64,000 nucleotides of DNA, from NCBI GenBank assembly GCA_003152075.1, contig PLZG01000024.1, positions 1 through 64,000 of the forward strand, given 5' to 3'. The notes beneath the pieces were generated by a model that did no database searches, was not told the DNA's origin, and saw nothing but the letters and a program-made list of their open reading frames with translations. The DNA is from a candidate division FCPU426 bacterium (GTDB lineage Bacteria; Oederibacteriota; Muellerivitia; Muellerivitales; Muellerivitaceae). Positions 1 through 9,027 of the stretch are shown here, piece after piece (position 1 is the stretch's first letter; each line of letters starts with the position of its first letter). The position numbers and the translations under genes were made by a program.

Positions 1-158
1 AACTGTTACCCCGGCCTGGACACACGTCGGTAAGCTATGGCCCAACCCTGCGCTTGGATGATCTTTACCGTGAAAAAGCCGATAAAACCACTTATCGGAA
101 AATAGCCGATCGTTTGATGGAAGAAATCTCAAAACTTCGACCTGCCAATATCAAGTAA
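1..158 (+). CDS. plsC: 1-acyl-sn-glycerol-3-phosphate acyltransferase, C-terminal end (partial)
   Basis: This is the last ~51 codons of a gene that begins before the window; the frame starts at base 3 and stops with TAA at 156-158. The visible tail has a VSYGPTLRLDDLY stretch followed by an amphipathic helix ending in EEISKLRPANIK. PlsC enzymes often end this way, with a beta-strand (VxFGxPL) and a helix carrying IxxLR. Family knowledge: PlsC converts lysophosphatidic acid to phosphatidic acid at the inner membrane. The position directly before rpsA matches the widespread cmk-plsC-rpsA order, which supports the call. The HX4D catalytic motif lies outside the window, so identity rests on the tail and the context. 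Confidence 0.6.
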   Translation, partial: LLPRPGHTSVSYGPTLRLDDLYREKADKTTYRKIADRLMEEISKLRPANIK

Positions 159-192
159 AAACGTTTCGACTTTCCAACTGGGCCCGAAAGAG

Positions 193-222
193 TTCCCACA
201 GTCCTTTCCTCTGTTGTAGAAT
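193..222 (+). promoter_or_regulatory. possible sigma70-type promoter for rpsA
   Basis: TTCCCA (193-198) and TAGAAT (217-222) are separated by 18 bases, about 50 bases before the rpsA start. The match is only moderate, and rpsA could also be read through from plsC. Confidence 0.3.
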
Positions 223-275
223 AATCCCTCTGAAATCCACTTTTCTCCCAACGGAGTAAGAACTTGAGGTCAACC

Positions 276-1991
276 ATGGCTGAATCACCCCTACCTGAAA
301 TGACAATGGAGGAACTTTTAAACGAAGAAAAACGCGTCGCGCGCGGCCAAGTGGTAACGGGCGAAATCGTTAAAATCGGTGACGATGAACTGGTCATCGA
401 TGTGGGCTACAAGACCGAAGGGGTCATTCCCCGGTCCGAGTTTTTGGATATTACCGGCGAGCTAACCGTAAAAATCGGCGACAAGGTCGAGGTGTCGGTG
501 GAACGTATGGCCGATTCCAACGGCCGGTTGAGACTATCCAAACGCAATGTTGACCGCAGCCGGGTCTGGCAGACTTTAGAGGAGCAAAATAAAGCCGGAG
601 TCTTGATTAAGGGACGGGTTACAAAAAAAGTGAATGGTGGATACCGGGTGGATTTAGGGGTGGTGGAGGCCTTTTTACCCGCAAGCCAGATTTCGCTTCA
701 TAAAAACCCCGATGCGGAAGATCACATTGAGAAAATCTATGAGTTCAAAATCATTAAAATTGATCGGGGCCGTTCCAACGTAGTCGTCTCCCGTCGCCCC
801 GTATTGGAATTGGAGCGAGACGAAAACCGAACCAAGCGCCTGGGGGAACTGACGCCCGGGGACATTTTAGAAGCCAAGGTGAAAAGCACCGTGAGCTACG
901 GCGCCTTCGTTGATTTGGGGGGAGTCGACGGTCTCTTGCATATCGCCGATATTGATTGGGGCAGAGTCAATAAAGTCGAGGACTTTGTGAAGCCGGGGGA
1001 CTCGGTCAAGGTTATGGTCCTTCAGGTCGACAAGGAAAAAGGAAAAATTTCACTAGGCATGAAGCAAATGACGGCTGATCCCTGGACCGAGGCGGAGAAG
1101 CGTTACAGGGTAGGGCAAATTGTTGAAGTAGAGGTAACCCATTTCGCCGATTACGGGGTCTTCTTAAAGACCAGCGATAACCTTGAGGGGTTCTGCCACA
1201 TCACCGAAATTTCTTGGTCAAAAAAACTCAAAAAACCTTCCGACCTTTTCAAGGTGGGGGACAAGAAACAAGCCCAGATCATCGAAATCGACTTTGAGAA
1301 ACGAAAAATCAACTTTAGTTTCAAAAGATTGGAAAAAAGCCCCTGGGACGACGTAACCCAGCGCCACCCCATCGGCTCCAATTTCCAGGCCACGGTAACC
1401 AACATCACCGATTTCGGCTTGTTCATGGAAATCGAGGAAGGGCTGGAAGGCCTGCTCCACCAATCGGATATCACTTGGGACAAGCGAACCAAGGCACCCC
1501 AGAAGGATTACAAAATCGGTCAAACCCTCAACGTCAAAATGCTCGCCATCGACATGGAAAAAAAGCGGATATCCTTGGGTCTGAAACAGGTTGAAGGGGA
1601 TCCTTGGGACAAGGTTGAGGAAAAGTACAAACCCGGCCAAGTCATCACCGGCAAGGTCTACCGCCTTGTGGAATTTGGCGCCTTCATGGAGTTGGAGAAA
1701 AATATCGAGGGTCTTATCCACAAAACCGAAATTTCCAATCCTCCTCCAAAAAAACTTGAGGACGCGATTAAGGTCGGCGACGAGGTTACCGTAAAGGTGT
1801 TATCCGTTGACTCGGGAAAACGCAGGATTGCCCTGAGCGTTAAGGCTTTATCGAAGAAAACCGAAGACAAAGAAGGCGATGCTGAAAATGACGAGCACGC
1901 AGTCCACCGGAAAACCGGCGCTTTCCAAAAAATGCTGAAAAAATTCCTGAAAAAAACGAAAACCGATGACGATGATAACGACGCGGACTAA
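276..1991 (+). CDS. rpsA: 30S ribosomal protein S1
   Basis: S1 binds mRNA on the small ribosomal subunit and helps start translation of structured or weakly SD-led messages. The ~571-residue protein contains six consecutive S1 (OB-fold) repeats at roughly residues 25-93, 106-180, 196-266, 283-353, 369-440 and 455-527. The last four show the typical YGAFVDL, HxxDI/HITEIS and SLGMKQ elements. The length matches full six-domain S1 proteins (E. coli 557 aa). A Lys/Asp-rich tail ends in DDDDNDAD. The start is ATG 276, with GAGG at 266-269. A TTG at 264 behind GGAG (253-256) is an equally well-spaced alternative that adds four residues. Confidence 0.96.
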   Translation: MAESPLPEMTMEELLNEEKRVARGQVVTGEIVKIGDDELVIDVGYKTEGVIPRSEFLDITGELTVKIGDKVEVSVERMADSNGRLRLSKRNVDRSRVWQTLEEQNKAGVLIKGRVTKKVNGGYRVDLGVVEAFLPASQISLHKNPDAEDHIEKIYEFKIIKIDRGRSNVVVSRRPVLELERDENRTKRLGELTPGDILEAKVKSTVSYGAFVDLGGVDGLLHIADIDWGRVNKVEDFVKPGDSVKVMVLQVDKEKGKISLGMKQMTADPWTEAEKRYRVGQIVEVEVTHFADYGVFLKTSDNLEGFCHITEISWSKKLKKPSDLFKVGDKKQAQIIEIDFEKRKINFSFKRLEKSPWDDVTQRHPIGSNFQATVTNITDFGLFMEIEEGLEGLLHQSDITWDKRTKAPQKDYKIGQTLNVKMLAIDMEKKRISLGLKQVEGDPWDKVEEKYKPGQVITGKVYRLVEFGAFMELEKNIEGLIHKTEISNPPPKKLEDAIKVGDEVTVKVLSVDSGKRRIALSVKALSKKTEDKEGDAENDEHAVHRKTGAFQKMLKKFLKKTKTDDDDNDAD

Positions 1992-2191
1992 TTCTCTAAC
2001 GCCAAATTTGAGTGTTTAATTCTAAATTTTGAATTAATAGGCATGGGTGCCACCGATCCCGCGAGGCTTACGATCCAAACGCCGCACCGTCAATTCAGGG
2101 GAGGCTTTCGTCACTTCAGTTCCCAAACCGGTCATCCCGCTTTTTCCTGGTACCAATGGCGCCTTTCATTCGTCAATATAACGTGCGCGCC

Positions 2192-5173
2192 ATGAACCAA
2201 ACCAAAAAACTCATCTGCCTTTACCTTTTATTGTCCGCTTTGATTTATACGAATCCTAAACCCGGTCTCGCGGCCGGCATCGACCCGCCCTCGCCCACCG
2301 ATGAGGGAAGGGCCCTTCTCAAATCCCGCGCCTACCATTTAGCCATGGACCGCTTTCTCATGGTGGAGGAAAAAAGCGAAAACACGATCGAGCGGGCGCT
2401 GGCCCTGCGGCTTATCGGCGAGACCCAATTCCACGAAAAAGATTACGCCTCGGCCAATCAGGCGTACCAGCAATCCCTCCAATTGAACCCTCTTTCGACC
2501 GGCGCCTTGGGCCTGGAATTCAAATCCGCGGTAGCTTCGGTTTACCTCAAGAACTATAAATCGGCCCTCGCGAAATTCCAAGAACTGGAAAAACGCGCCT
2601 ATGAGCCAGACACCTTTTCCGATCTCTATTTCTGGGAAGCGGAATGTTATTTCCAATTAGAAGAATACGACGAGGCGGGGAAGCAATACGGGAAAATCCT
2701 AGACCAAAATTCAAAATACCAGTACACCAGTTTGGTGCGTTATCTCCAAGGCTGGTGTTTTTACCAGCACCAGGATTATCAAAAGGCCTTGATTTGCTTT
2801 GGCTTGGTTTTGGAAGCCACGAAGGACTCGACCCTTCGCAAGTTGACCCTCTTTCAAACCGCCGAGACGCAATTTCGAATGGAAAAATACACAGAAGCTA
2901 AAAAAGGTTACGAAAACTTTATTGAGAATTACCCGGACGATTTTCTTGAAGCTCCGGCCATCTATGGGCTCGGTTGGACTTTCGAGAAACAAAACGAACA
3001 CGCCGAGGCCGAGAGGACCTTCGGGAAGATTGTAAAATCATTCCCAACCCATTTGCTTGCCCCCTGGGCCGCCGCCCGACAAGGCGCCGAGTCCCAAGTC
3101 TTGGGGAAGACTGAGGAAGCCCAAAAGGCTTATGAGAGGGGCTTGGAACTTGCGGGGCATAAATCACCTGCCGATCTTTTGAACTTTGGCCTGGGATGGC
3201 TGGACTATTCCATCCAAAAATATGACTCGGCGGCCCAGCATTTTGATTTTGTCGCCCGTTTTAACCCGGAAAGCGAACTGCGTTGGGACGCCCAATATCT
3301 TCAAGCGGGCTGCCTTTACCTAAGCGAGAAATACGCGGAGGCAAGAGATCTTTATGGACCCATCGCCGCCAAAGGGCCCGACGAGTTGGCCCAAGCCTCT
3401 ACCTATTGGCAGGCCTGGTGCGACTATGCAATGGAAAAATACGAACCAGCGCTAACCGCTTTCAAAACTCTCGGAAAGAGTTCCGAAGGCGACTTGAAGA
3501 CCCGTTCACTTTGGGGAGCGGCTGAAACGGCTTATCAGTTAAAACTTTTTCCCGAATCGGCCAGCAGTTACGAATCAGCCCTCAAGAATGAACCAAACGA
3601 ATTCCTATCCCTTAACTGCTACTCGGGCCTGGGTTGGAGCCTTTTCCAACAGGAAAAATATGACGAGGCGGCCAAAGCCTTCCAAAAGGCGGTGCATGTC
3701 AGCCCGAAGTCGCCGTTGGGGATAGAGGCCCAGCTCCGAACGGGGGATTGTTTCTACAACCAACACCAGTACGAAAAATCGGAGCCGTTCTACCGTGAAT
3801 TGGTCACGGAAAAAGTCGGCGCACCCTATGAGTTGGATGCTTTGGAGCAGTTGGGATGGTGCGCTTACCGCCAGGAGAAATTCGGGAGGGCGGTTGAGCT
3901 TTGGAAAGCCCTCCTGAAAAAGCCGGAAACCGATGACCGCCAATCACGCATTGATTATTGGACCGCCTGGGCTTTTTTCAGGAACAAGGACTTTGAAGGC
4001 GCCCAAGCCCTTTTTAAAAAGGTGGAAACCGACTATCCCAAGGATCCGTTGGCGCCTGAGGCACATCTTCGCGAGGCGGATTGCCTGTTCAACCTGAAGA
4101 AGTTCAAGGACTCGAAGGAAGTTTACCGGAGCTTTTTGGACCTCTATCCCAGCCATCCGCTTCTGCCGGACGCCCTCTATGGCCTGCAATGGTCCGCGGA
4201 AAAGCTGGGTGAAAAAATGGAATCCTCCAAGGTTGCCAGGGATTTCCTGGAAAAGTTCCCGAACAGCTCCTTCGCGCCGAATATCCAATACCGCTTAGCC
4301 GACGGCCTTTTCCACGACGACAAATACGACGAAGCCGTTGCCGCGTATAAAAACCTATTGCAAAAATATCCCGACAGCGCCGACTCGCCCCGGGCGCTTT
4401 TTTGGATGGGAACTGCCCTGGTCAAAAACGATCAAAGCAAGGATGCCCAGCCGGTTTTCGAAGAGCTCCTTAAAAAATATCCCAACGACCCGTTAGCCTT
4501 GGAAGGTCAATTCAGCCTCGCTTCCCTCAGTTTTGAGGATAAACGGTTTCAAGACGCCCTGGACGGCTATACCAAAATATTTCAAAATTACCCCGATCAC
4601 CGTTTAGCCCCTCACTCGCTATTTAACAGCGCCATTTGTGAGAAACAATTGGGTCACCCGGATAAGGCCCTCGAGTATTTTCAAAAATTATTGAGCGATT
4701 ACACCGCCGATCCTCTGGCTCAGGAAGCCGGATTGCAGGCCGGTGTTCTCCTCGAGAAAAATGGTAGAAAGGATGAAGCCGCCAAGGCTTACGAGATCAC
4801 TATGAAGTCCGATAACCAAAAGTTGGCTGTTGAAGCCGCTTTTTACCATGCCGATCTTTTGAAACAGCAAAAGAAGTACGAAGAGGCTATGGGCGAGTTC
4901 AATCACATCACCGTTCATTACGCGAAGGAAGACCAATGGGTCGTGACGGCCTTCGCGAAAATTGCCGAATGTTACGAAGAAATGAAGCAATTTTCAAAAG
5001 CAGAGGAAGCTTATAAGCGCATTTTGAAATACACGGGGGTTAAGGCCTACCGAAAAGCGACGATGAAGCGGCTTGAGGCGTTAAAACCATTTTTACTCAA
5101 AGAAAAATTGAAAAAAGCTCCGAAGAAGTCCAAGCACACCGCTCAGTCAACGACCGAAGGGGAATCGAAATGA
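2192..5173 (+). CDS. large periplasmic TPR-repeat protein
   Basis: A signal peptide (MNQTKKLICLYLLLSALIY, then a cleavage region near GLAAG) is followed by almost 950 residues of tandem tetratricopeptide repeats. The recurring signature is W-x-G/A..Y....Y..A...F..L...YP.dpla. It resembles the repeats of BamD, YbgF/CpoB and similar periplasmic scaffolds. The C-terminus is Lys-rich (KKAPKKSKH). I start at ATG 2192 because it opens directly on the signal peptide; ATG 2156 would add 12 residues. The stop overlaps the next start (ATGA, 5170-5173), so it is translationally coupled to the outer-membrane barrel. With ExbB/ExbD/TonB downstream, a role as periplasmic scaffold or partner of an energised outer-membrane complex is inferred. 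No enzyme motif is visible. Confidence 0.85.
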   Translation: MNQTKKLICLYLLLSALIYTNPKPGLAAGIDPPSPTDEGRALLKSRAYHLAMDRFLMVEEKSENTIERALALRLIGETQFHEKDYASANQAYQQSLQLNPLSTGALGLEFKSAVASVYLKNYKSALAKFQELEKRAYEPDTFSDLYFWEAECYFQLEEYDEAGKQYGKILDQNSKYQYTSLVRYLQGWCFYQHQDYQKALICFGLVLEATKDSTLRKLTLFQTAETQFRMEKYTEAKKGYENFIENYPDDFLEAPAIYGLGWTFEKQNEHAEAERTFGKIVKSFPTHLLAPWAAARQGAESQVLGKTEEAQKAYERGLELAGHKSPADLLNFGLGWLDYSIQKYDSAAQHFDFVARFNPESELRWDAQYLQAGCLYLSEKYAEARDLYGPIAAKGPDELAQASTYWQAWCDYAMEKYEPALTAFKTLGKSSEGDLKTRSLWGAAETAYQLKLFPESASSYESALKNEPNEFLSLNCYSGLGWSLFQQEKYDEAAKAFQKAVHVSPKSPLGIEAQLRTGDCFYNQHQYEKSEPFYRELVTEKVGAPYELDALEQLGWCAYRQEKFGRAVELWKALLKKPETDDRQSRIDYWTAWAFFRNKDFEGAQALFKKVETDYPKDPLAPEAHLREADCLFNLKKFKDSKEVYRSFLDLYPSHPLLPDALYGLQWSAEKLGEKMESSKVARDFLEKFPNSSFAPNIQYRLADGLFHDDKYDEAVAAYKNLLQKYPDSADSPRALFWMGTALVKNDQSKDAQPVFEELLKKYPNDPLALEGQFSLASLSFEDKRFQDALDGYTKIFQNYPDHRLAPHSLFNSAICEKQLGHPDKALEYFQKLLSDYTADPLAQEAGLQAGVLLEKNGRKDEAAKAYEITMKSDNQKLAVEAAFYHADLLKQQKKYEEAMGEFNHITVHYAKEDQWVVTAFAKIAECYEEMKQFSKAEEAYKRILKYTGVKAYRKATMKRLEALKPFLLKEKLKKAPKKSKHTAQSTTEGESK

Positions 5174-7014
5174 ACCTCTTGAAACTTACATTCGTACTTG
5201 CCGTGGCGCTTGTCTTCGGAAGTCTTTCTTATGCCGATGAACCCGCAACTAATAAGTCCGACGCTGGAGTGACTGAAAGTGATTCATCAGCAACTACTGC
5301 CGTGGCTGCGCCCGAGTCTTCCAAGGCTGAAAAATCAACCATCTCAAAGCCGGATTCCATGCCCGCTGTGGAAGCGCCGGTAGGCCAACCTCCCTCGGCG
5401 AACCAAAAACCCTCCCAAGGGGAAGGGGAAAAGGCCCCCGTGCAAAGCCGTCCCACGGCCGTTCCAGAATTTTCACTTCCGGAGGTTGTTATCACTGGTG
5501 AAAACGAGCTAACCATCGGAGCCAAAAGATTGGACCGCCGGGAGAATGATGTAACCCTAGGCAGCAAAGATCTGACTGGCATGGACCGCGCCGTTAATGA
5601 CCTGCCGGGACTGAACAAAACTTTTACCGCGCTCACGGCCGAGGAAGCGGGCCCTTCCAAAGACACGGCCCTGGTTTTGCATCTGGGCGGGGGAACTCCT
5701 AATACTTATGGGGGTTGGGGTCTCTTTGGGCAGGAATTCAAGGAACTGCAATATTTGTTCTCCGGCTTCTATTCCACATGGGGCGGCCAAGCCACCTCGG
5801 GTGGATTTGATGGAGACCGGAAATACACCGGCGGCTTGGACGTGAAAATATTCCCCTCTTCGCCCTTTACCTTGTCGTTATCCGGAAATATTTCCCAGGT
5901 TGACGCCGAATTGCCCTACCAAAGCTCGATAAGGGAATTGCACCAAACCTTTGAGCAAAACGCCGCGCTTCGTTGGAAAATCTCAGACCAGGTACAAGTC
6001 CAGGGCAAAGTTTCCAATCAACCCACGACCTTAAGCTATTGGGACCAGGGAGCGAAAACTAACGAAACCCAGGAGTTTGAAGGCCAGTTCAAGTTTTCCG
6101 CCGAGGAAATAGACCCCTTTTTCAACCAGCTGTCATTGGAGGCTGGTGGTCGCCGGGCCACTTCAGATTTTTCCACTTCTGTTCCCAGCGGTTATAACTG
6201 GGCCTGGTTTGGGCTTCAAACTTATTTGAAACATGGTGAGAACCTGGCCCTAACCGCCAAGCTTCAAGGGCAAGGCGGGGATGGATTGAATCTGCCGTTC
6301 AATTTCTATCCGGTGCTTGATTTGATGTGGAGATTCTTTGGGAAGAGTCAATTGAACCTTTACTGGCGCACGGACCGTTACGTGGATAGCTTCCACAATA
6401 TTTTTATGAACACCGAACATATCAGCCCCGAAACGGGATTCCCCCTTCCGACGGAAGTCACGGGAGAATGGGGAGGGCGCTTCACCCAAAAGTTGTCCGA
6501 AAAAATAATCCTATCCTTGTCGGGCTCAACCGCCCAGATTTTGAATTATCATCAGTGGACGGACATAAACCCTTCGGCTCCAACCAATATCCAAATCTAC
6601 TCGACTCTCAATCAAGTCCAGCTCAACAAAGCCGGAGCCAATGTCCAATGGAACTTCATGCCCAATTGGCAAGCTGCCGCTACCTATCAATGGACCCAGG
6701 GATTGAACCAAGTTGATGGAAAAAATCTTACCGCTTTGCCGGCTCACCGGGGAGTTCTTTCCGTCTATAGGGGTGATGACCAATTTGAAGCCCGTCTTTC
6801 CCTTGAGGGTTTTTCCGACCGGCAGGCCTATGACACGGCTTCCGTCACGCTTCCCGCCTACCTGACCGTGGGCCTTGACGCGACTTATCATTTAAGCAAG
6901 ACTTTCTCCCTGTGGCTGAACGGGGATAATCTTTTGGGGCAAAGTTACCAGCTTCAGCCGGGCTACCTGGAACCGCAGTATCACGTCAGGGGCGGAGTGG
7001 AAGTAATCTTTTAA
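5170..7014 (+). CDS. plug-less TonB-receptor-like outer-membrane beta-barrel
   Basis: This is a 614-residue secreted protein with a signal peptide (residues 1-22). Residues 23-95 form a disordered Ser/Ala/Pro/Glu-rich segment. The segment PEFSLPEVVITGENEL (about 98-113) resembles the EVVVTG opening of TonB-dependent receptor plugs. From about residue 165 onward there are alternating amphipathic strands with aromatic girdle residues, ending in VEVIF with the C-terminal Phe typical of barrels. Only ~60 residues separate the VITG motif from the barrel, too few for a normal ~130-residue plug. The gene overlaps the TPR gene by 4 bases and precedes exbB-exbD-tonB, which supports a TonB-linked role. 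The substrate is unknown. It could also be a structural barrel rather than a transporter. Confidence 0.75.
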   Translation: MNLLKLTFVLAVALVFGSLSYADEPATNKSDAGVTESDSSATTAVAAPESSKAEKSTISKPDSMPAVEAPVGQPPSANQKPSQGEGEKAPVQSRPTAVPEFSLPEVVITGENELTIGAKRLDRRENDVTLGSKDLTGMDRAVNDLPGLNKTFTALTAEEAGPSKDTALVLHLGGGTPNTYGGWGLFGQEFKELQYLFSGFYSTWGGQATSGGFDGDRKYTGGLDVKIFPSSPFTLSLSGNISQVDAELPYQSSIRELHQTFEQNAALRWKISDQVQVQGKVSNQPTTLSYWDQGAKTNETQEFEGQFKFSAEEIDPFFNQLSLEAGGRRATSDFSTSVPSGYNWAWFGLQTYLKHGENLALTAKLQGQGGDGLNLPFNFYPVLDLMWRFFGKSQLNLYWRTDRYVDSFHNIFMNTEHISPETGFPLPTEVTGEWGGRFTQKLSEKIILSLSGSTAQILNYHQWTDINPSAPTNIQIYSTLNQVQLNKAGANVQWNFMPNWQAAATYQWTQGLNQVDGKNLTALPAHRGVLSVYRGDDQFEARLSLEGFSDRQAYDTASVTLPAYLTVGLDATYHLSKTFSLWLNGDNLLGQSYQLQPGYLEPQYHVRGGVEVIF

Positions 7015-7019
7015 CGGAA

Positions 7020-7118
7020 ATTTTGAATGTTGAATTCTTATTTTTGAATTGTGGTTATTTCCGCGAGACGGAAATTTCATTAATTAAAAATTCAAAACTA
7101 AAAATTAAAAATTGCCAT
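7020..7118. repeat. AT-rich imperfect palindromic intergenic repeat
   Basis: Left arm TTTTGAATGTTGAATTC and right arm AATTAAAAATTCAAAAC flank a GC-richer hairpin (ATTTCCGcgagaCGGAAAT). The same arrangement (left arm, TTCCG-containing hairpin, AATTAAAAATTCA arm) recurs at 58589-58682. Partial copies lie at 12438-12475 and 44672-44712. It sits between the barrel gene and exbB and makes the exbB frame look 36 codons longer than it is. Confidence 0.7.
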
Positions 7119-7130
7119 TTGGAGGGATGT

Positions 7131-7742
7131 ATGACTCATGACTTTACGTTGTTCCAAGCATTGCTGAAGGGAGGATGGACGATCGGACTCTTGATCATCA
7201 TGTCCATTGTGGTATTCGCCGTCCTTTATGAAAGGTGGAATTTTTACAGATCCCATTTTAAAAAGCGGGAAGACGTCATGGCCGGGCTGGAGCCCTTCCT
7301 GAACCGGAAAAGTTTCCAGGAATGCGTCGAGGCCTGCGACCGGAACGGAACCCTTTTAGCCAAGGTCGTCGAGGCTGGACTCAAGGCGAAGGCCGAGAAA
7401 ACCGACCTGACCCAGGCCATGGAAAGGGAAGCCAAGATCCAGCTATTGCGCCTGGAAGCGCGGTTGCCGCTTTTGGCCACCATCGGCAGCATTGCCCCCT
7501 TTGTGGGCCTTTTTGGCACGGTTTTGGGCATAATCCAGGCCTTTCAGGACCTGGCCCTGGCCAATGCGGGGGGTGCGGCGGTCGTTTCCAAGGGTATCGC
7601 CGAGGCCCTTTTTGCCACGGCCACCGGCCTCTTCGTGGCCATCACGGCGGTCTTCATCTACAACTGGTTCCAAGCCAAGCTGAATGAAATTTCGCAGGAA
7701 GCCGAGATCGTCATATCCGAGATGAACGAAAGACTCGGCTAG
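7131..7742 (+). CDS. exbB: MotA/TolQ/ExbB proton channel family protein
   Basis: ExbB forms the pentameric inner-membrane channel that, with ExbD, turns proton-motive force into movement of TonB. The 203-residue protein has one N-terminal membrane helix (GLLIIMSIVVFAVLY, about 16-32). The family core is present: LLATIGSIAPFVGLFGTVLGI at about 120-140, then ISKGIAEALFATATGLFVAI (here VSKGIAEALFATATG). The start is ATG 7131 behind a strong GGAGG (7121-7125). The upstream extension to 7023 is repeat-derived and rejected. The gene is followed by exbD and tonB in the same direction. A TolQ role cannot be fully excluded, but the TonB gene next door favours ExbB. Confidence 0.92.
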   Translation: MTHDFTLFQALLKGGWTIGLLIIMSIVVFAVLYERWNFYRSHFKKREDVMAGLEPFLNRKSFQECVEACDRNGTLLAKVVEAGLKAKAEKTDLTQAMEREAKIQLLRLEARLPLLATIGSIAPFVGLFGTVLGIIQAFQDLALANAGGAAVVSKGIAEALFATATGLFVAITAVFIYNWFQAKLNEISQEAEIVISEMNERLG

Positions 7743-7756
7743 TCGATGAATCAATA

Positions 7757-7791
7757 CCCTCGCCCCTTGAGGGAGAGGGTAGGGTGAGGGG
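7757..7791. repeat. dispersed GAGAGGGTAGGGTGAGGGG repeat
   Basis: This short C/G-rich element contains CCCCTTGAGGGAGAGGG and then TAGGGTGAGGGG. A near-identical copy (one difference in the shared core) lies inside the DUF2723 gene at 9444-9480, and a shortened relative lies at 62437-62461. This copy lies in the exbB-exbD spacer. Confidence 0.75.
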
Positions 7792-7813
7792 TAAAAGTAA
7801 AAAAGGAGTAAGT

Positions 7814-8233
7814 ATGCAAAGTAAACTGAGACCGCACGCGAAATTGATAGCCGAAATCAACATGGTGCCATTCACCGATGTGGTGCTAGTTCTGTTGGTC
7901 ATTTTTATGGTGACCACACCCTTTTTGTTCCAGGGTGCCTTCCAGGTGAAGTTGCCCAAAGTGGCCGCTCCTTCACCCACTTTGCCGGAGACCATCACCC
8001 TAACGGTCACTCAGGGGGACAAGATCTACGTGAATGATGTACAAACCTCGATTGATAACTTGCCTGCTTATCTCCACACGGTCATTGCAAAGAAACCCAA
8101 TGCCTTGGTCATGATCAACGCTGATAAGAACGTGTCCCATGGAACTGTCGCGGGAGTCATGTCCAAAGCCTACCAAGCTGGAGTTTCTAAAATGGGAATA
8201 GCCGTGGAAATAGGGGATAACGCCGCAAAATAA
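7814..8233 (+). CDS. exbD: ExbD/TolR family biopolymer transport protein
   Basis: ExbD couples the ExbB channel to TonB. The 139-residue protein has the family signature IAEINMVPFTDVVLVLLVIFMV at residues 13-34. This is a single membrane helix with the essential proton-carrying Asp in the FTD position (about residue 22). A periplasmic domain of ~100 residues follows, with the ITLTVTQGDKIYVN strand pattern. The start is ATG 7814 behind AGGAG (7804-7808); an earlier in-frame ATG at 7784 has no ribosome site and lies in the repeat-bearing spacer. It sits between exbB and tonB. Confidence 0.92.
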   Translation: MQSKLRPHAKLIAEINMVPFTDVVLVLLVIFMVTTPFLFQGAFQVKLPKVAAPSPTLPETITLTVTQGDKIYVNDVQTSIDNLPAYLHTVIAKKPNALVMINADKNVSHGTVAGVMSKAYQAGVSKMGIAVEIGDNAAK

Positions 8234-8259
8234 TTAACACTGTTTTTCCAAAGGTATTT

Positions 8260-9024
8260 ATGGGCCAAGATTTTCAAAAATCACTTATTTACTCAACCGT
8301 GTTTCATGGTCTGCTACTGCTTTTGCTTTTCATCCTTTACCATTCTTTTCTGGTGGTTCGCACACCCTTGTTAATGGATCTCACGCTTATCGGCGAGATG
8401 TCCCAAGGGCAAGGAATGGGCTCACCCGCCACCAAGACCGGGGAAGTTCCCGTTCAGTTGCCTCAAGTGGAAACAAACGGCGAATTTTCTACCCCACAAA
8501 AAGAAACCGCGAATCCGCCGGTCCCCATTACTAACCAACCAGAGGTCAGTGTTAAGAAGCCTTTGAAACCCCAACTTCACTCCGGCACTGCTTCCTCTGA
8601 GGCATATTTGGAAAGCCTGCACCATTCGGCGCCCATTGGTTTGGAACTGAAAAAAGAAGCTCCCACCAACATTAAAACCACCGCCGGATTGGGACATATC
8701 GGCGTGGCGGGAACCCCCAACGGAAGCGCGAACATCGAAGGTGAATTGGCGGCCCGGACCATCAAACGGCAAGTTAACCCCATCTATCCCGAGTGGGCAA
8801 AGAAACAAGGCATCGAAGCCAGCATTCGTTTCCGGCTGACGGTTTTACCCAACGGCCTTTTGAAAGAGGATGATCTTCAAATTGAGCAAACCTCCGGCTA
8901 TCGGGAACTGGACCGGGTGGTTTATGACGCGCTCATTCAATGGGAATTCCAGCCCCTACCTCCCGAAATTCCCCAAGGGGACCAATCGGGAGTCATCACT
9001 TTTTCCTTCAGCCTAAAGAATTAA
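8260..9024 (+). CDS. tonB: TonB family energy-transducing protein
   Basis: TonB spans the periplasm and transmits force from ExbB-ExbD to outer-membrane receptors. The 254-residue protein has an N-terminal membrane helix (about 9-30, GLLLLLLFILYHSFLVV) after a short cytoplasmic start. A Pro/Thr/Lys-rich linker (about 45-115) follows. The C-terminal TonB domain (about 165-254) shows NPIYPEWAKKQGIEASIRFRL, then the G-lacking YRELDRVVYDALIQWEFQP strand. AAGG (8251-8254) precedes ATG 8260. It is the last gene of the TPR-barrel-ExbB-ExbD-TonB run and presumably serves the plug-less barrel, and possibly other receptors elsewhere. Confidence 0.9.
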   Translation: MGQDFQKSLIYSTVFHGLLLLLLFILYHSFLVVRTPLLMDLTLIGEMSQGQGMGSPATKTGEVPVQLPQVETNGEFSTPQKETANPPVPITNQPEVSVKKPLKPQLHSGTASSEAYLESLHHSAPIGLELKKEAPTNIKTTAGLGHIGVAGTPNGSANIEGELAARTIKRQVNPIYPEWAKKQGIEASIRFRLTVLPNGLLKEDDLQIEQTSGYRELDRVVYDALIQWEFQPLPPEIPQGDQSGVITFSFSLKN

Positions 9025-9027
9025 ATT

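Noticed and set aside
5229-5666. Minus-strand 145-codon frame opposite the barrel gene
   Set aside because: It lies entirely under the well-supported plus-strand gene and reads as low-complexity Ser/Ala sequence.
7023-7130. N-terminal extension of exbB
   Set aside because: The extra 36 residues (MNVEFLFLNCGYF and on) are a translation of the AT-rich repeat, and GGAGG directly precedes ATG 7131.
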